Part shown: positions 5,723 through 5,977 of the stretch, one piece after another
How positions within the stretch are numbered: position 1 is the first letter of the stretch
How the letters are laid out: each line of letters opens with the position of its first letter
Origin: Pirellulaceae bacterium
GTDB taxonomy: Bacteria; Planctomycetota; Planctomycetia; Pirellulales; Pirellulaceae
Assembly: GCA_020846515.1 (NCBI GenBank)
Contig: JADLDX010000532.1
Coordinates: forward strand, 1-5,977
Reading direction: 5' to 3'
Length of the DNA stretch: 5,977 bases
Translations under genes and position numbers: made by a program
Notes under the pieces: model-generated
What the model saw: only the letters and a program-made list of their open reading frames with translations
What the model was told of the DNA's origin: nothing
The model's database searches: none

Positions 5723-5922
5723 GAACTAACCCTCCCAGCGCAGCGCCCGGGAGGGTCGAAAAAACAGGCGCTACTGCAGCCTGTTTTTTCGGGGAGGGTG
5801 CGTGCGCCGCGCGGGCGAGTTAGCAGCGAGGCGCTGCGAGCCTTGGTTAGCACCGCTGGCCCTCCCCGCCCACGCTGCCGCGGGGCGACCCTCCCGCAGC
5901 TATGCAGCAAGAGGGTTAGTTC
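5723..5922. repeat. 200-bp unit bounded by a 12-bp perfect inverted repeat
   Basis: GAACTAACCCTC (5723-5734) and GAGGGTTAGTTC (5911-5922) are exact reverse complements and enclose the terminator and several smaller stems. They may be terminal repeats of a small non-autonomous element. No flanking target-site duplication is visible and no transposase frame lies inside, so the element reading is tentative. Confidence 0.4.
5757..5791 (+). terminator. Intrinsic terminator after the response-regulator gene
   Basis: CGAAAAAACAGGC (5757-5769) and GCCTGTTTTTTCG (5779-5791) pair perfectly over 13 bases around the 9-base loop GCTACTGCA. The six T at 5784-5789 follow the GC-rich upper stem GCCTG, giving the classic stem plus U-run on the plus strand, 59 bases after the stop codon. 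Six A on the other side give the same form on the minus strand, so it may stop transcription in both directions. Confidence 0.85.
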
Positions 5923-5977
5923 ACGCTTCATGCTTGGTTAGTCGGGGCCGGCGCCCTCCCCGACTGGGCTGACGCCA

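Larger units (their letters stand above)
5699..5977. repeat. GC-rich cluster of nested inverted repeats built on CCCTCCC/GGGAGGG
   Basis: No gene is supported here. The heptamer CCCTCCC occurs at 5699, 5730, 5860, 5889 and 5954, and its complement GGGAGGG at 5749 and 5792. The first two copies extend as direct repeats, CCCTCCCAAGCGCAGC and CCCTCCCAGCGCAGC. Perfect stems include ACCCTCCC/GGGAGGGT (5729-5736 with 5749-5756), GCAGCG-AGG-CGCTGC (5823-5837), CCCCGC/GCGGGG (5864-5869 with 5880-5885) and AGTCGGGG/CCCCGACT (5940-5947 with 5958-5965). GTTAGC recurs near 5819 and 5846. The pattern resembles a dispersed non-coding repeat, such as a REP cluster or MITE-like element. The right end may lie outside the window. 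Confidence 0.7.

Noticed and set aside
5723..5922. Integron attC-like site, suggested by AACTAACCC ... GGGTTAGTT
   Set aside because: The ends do not fit the RYYYAAC and GTTRRRY core consensus, and there is no gene cassette arrangement.
5695..5931. 78-codon minus-strand frame in the right-hand repeat region
   Set aside because: It is made entirely of the inverted repeats and terminator read as codons; there is no sign of protein constraint. Similar frames may be called as proteins wherever the repeat occurs.
1..5977. CRISPR array, tRNA, rRNA, phage or IS transposase genes
   Set aside because: No regularly spaced direct repeats, no cloverleaf or rRNA segments recognised, and no transposase or integrase motifs in any frame.

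Overview
The window looks like chromosomal DNA of a planctomycete, probably of the Pirellula/Rhodopirellula group. This rests on recalled family features rather than a search: a secreted PQQ-type propeller opening with the DEWPGWRGPRGDG block, a PknB-like kinase-fold protein with a C-terminal helical repeat region after one membrane helix, a small secreted Gly/Tyr-rich protein, a receiver-only response regulator, moderate GC and loosely packed genes.

Layout. (1) Positions 1-871, minus strand: a chemotaxis pair, cheW (383-871) followed by the N-terminus of a methyl-accepting chemotaxis protein that runs off the left edge (269 to 1). (2) Positions 872-1403: a 532-bp divergent gap with a 22-bp near-perfect dyad about 90 bp upstream of cheW. 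(3) Positions 1404-1868, plus strand: a secreted Gly/Tyr-rich protein interrupted by an in-frame TAA at 1692-1694; the same frame then stays open for 57 more codons of the same composition. (4) Positions 1882-1933: a 12-bp-arm hairpin between convergent genes. (5) Positions 1932-4987, minus strand: a membrane-anchored Ser/Thr-kinase-like protein that appears to be a pseudokinase, followed by a secreted PQQ-like beta-propeller. The 125-bp gap between them holds a 17-bp-arm inverted repeat. (6) Positions 4988-5302: a divergent promoter region. (7) Positions 5303-5698, plus strand: a stand-alone receiver-domain response regulator. (8) Positions 5699-5977: a GC-rich cluster of nested inverted repeats built on the heptamer CCCTCCC/GGGAGGG, with a strong intrinsic terminator embedded in it.

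How the genes may work together. CheW and the chemoreceptor would form part of a chemosensory array with a CheA encoded elsewhere. The kinase-like protein and the propeller are co-oriented and may be co-transcribed: one would sit in the membrane, with its fold in the cytoplasm and its helical repeats outside, and the other would be exported. The single-domain receiver is divergent from them and could relay phosphate in a separate pathway. None of these links is proven by the sequence.

No complete unknown multi-gene system is evident. The best leads are the interrupted secreted protein, the loss of catalytic residues in the kinase-like protein, and the repeat elements in the gaps.
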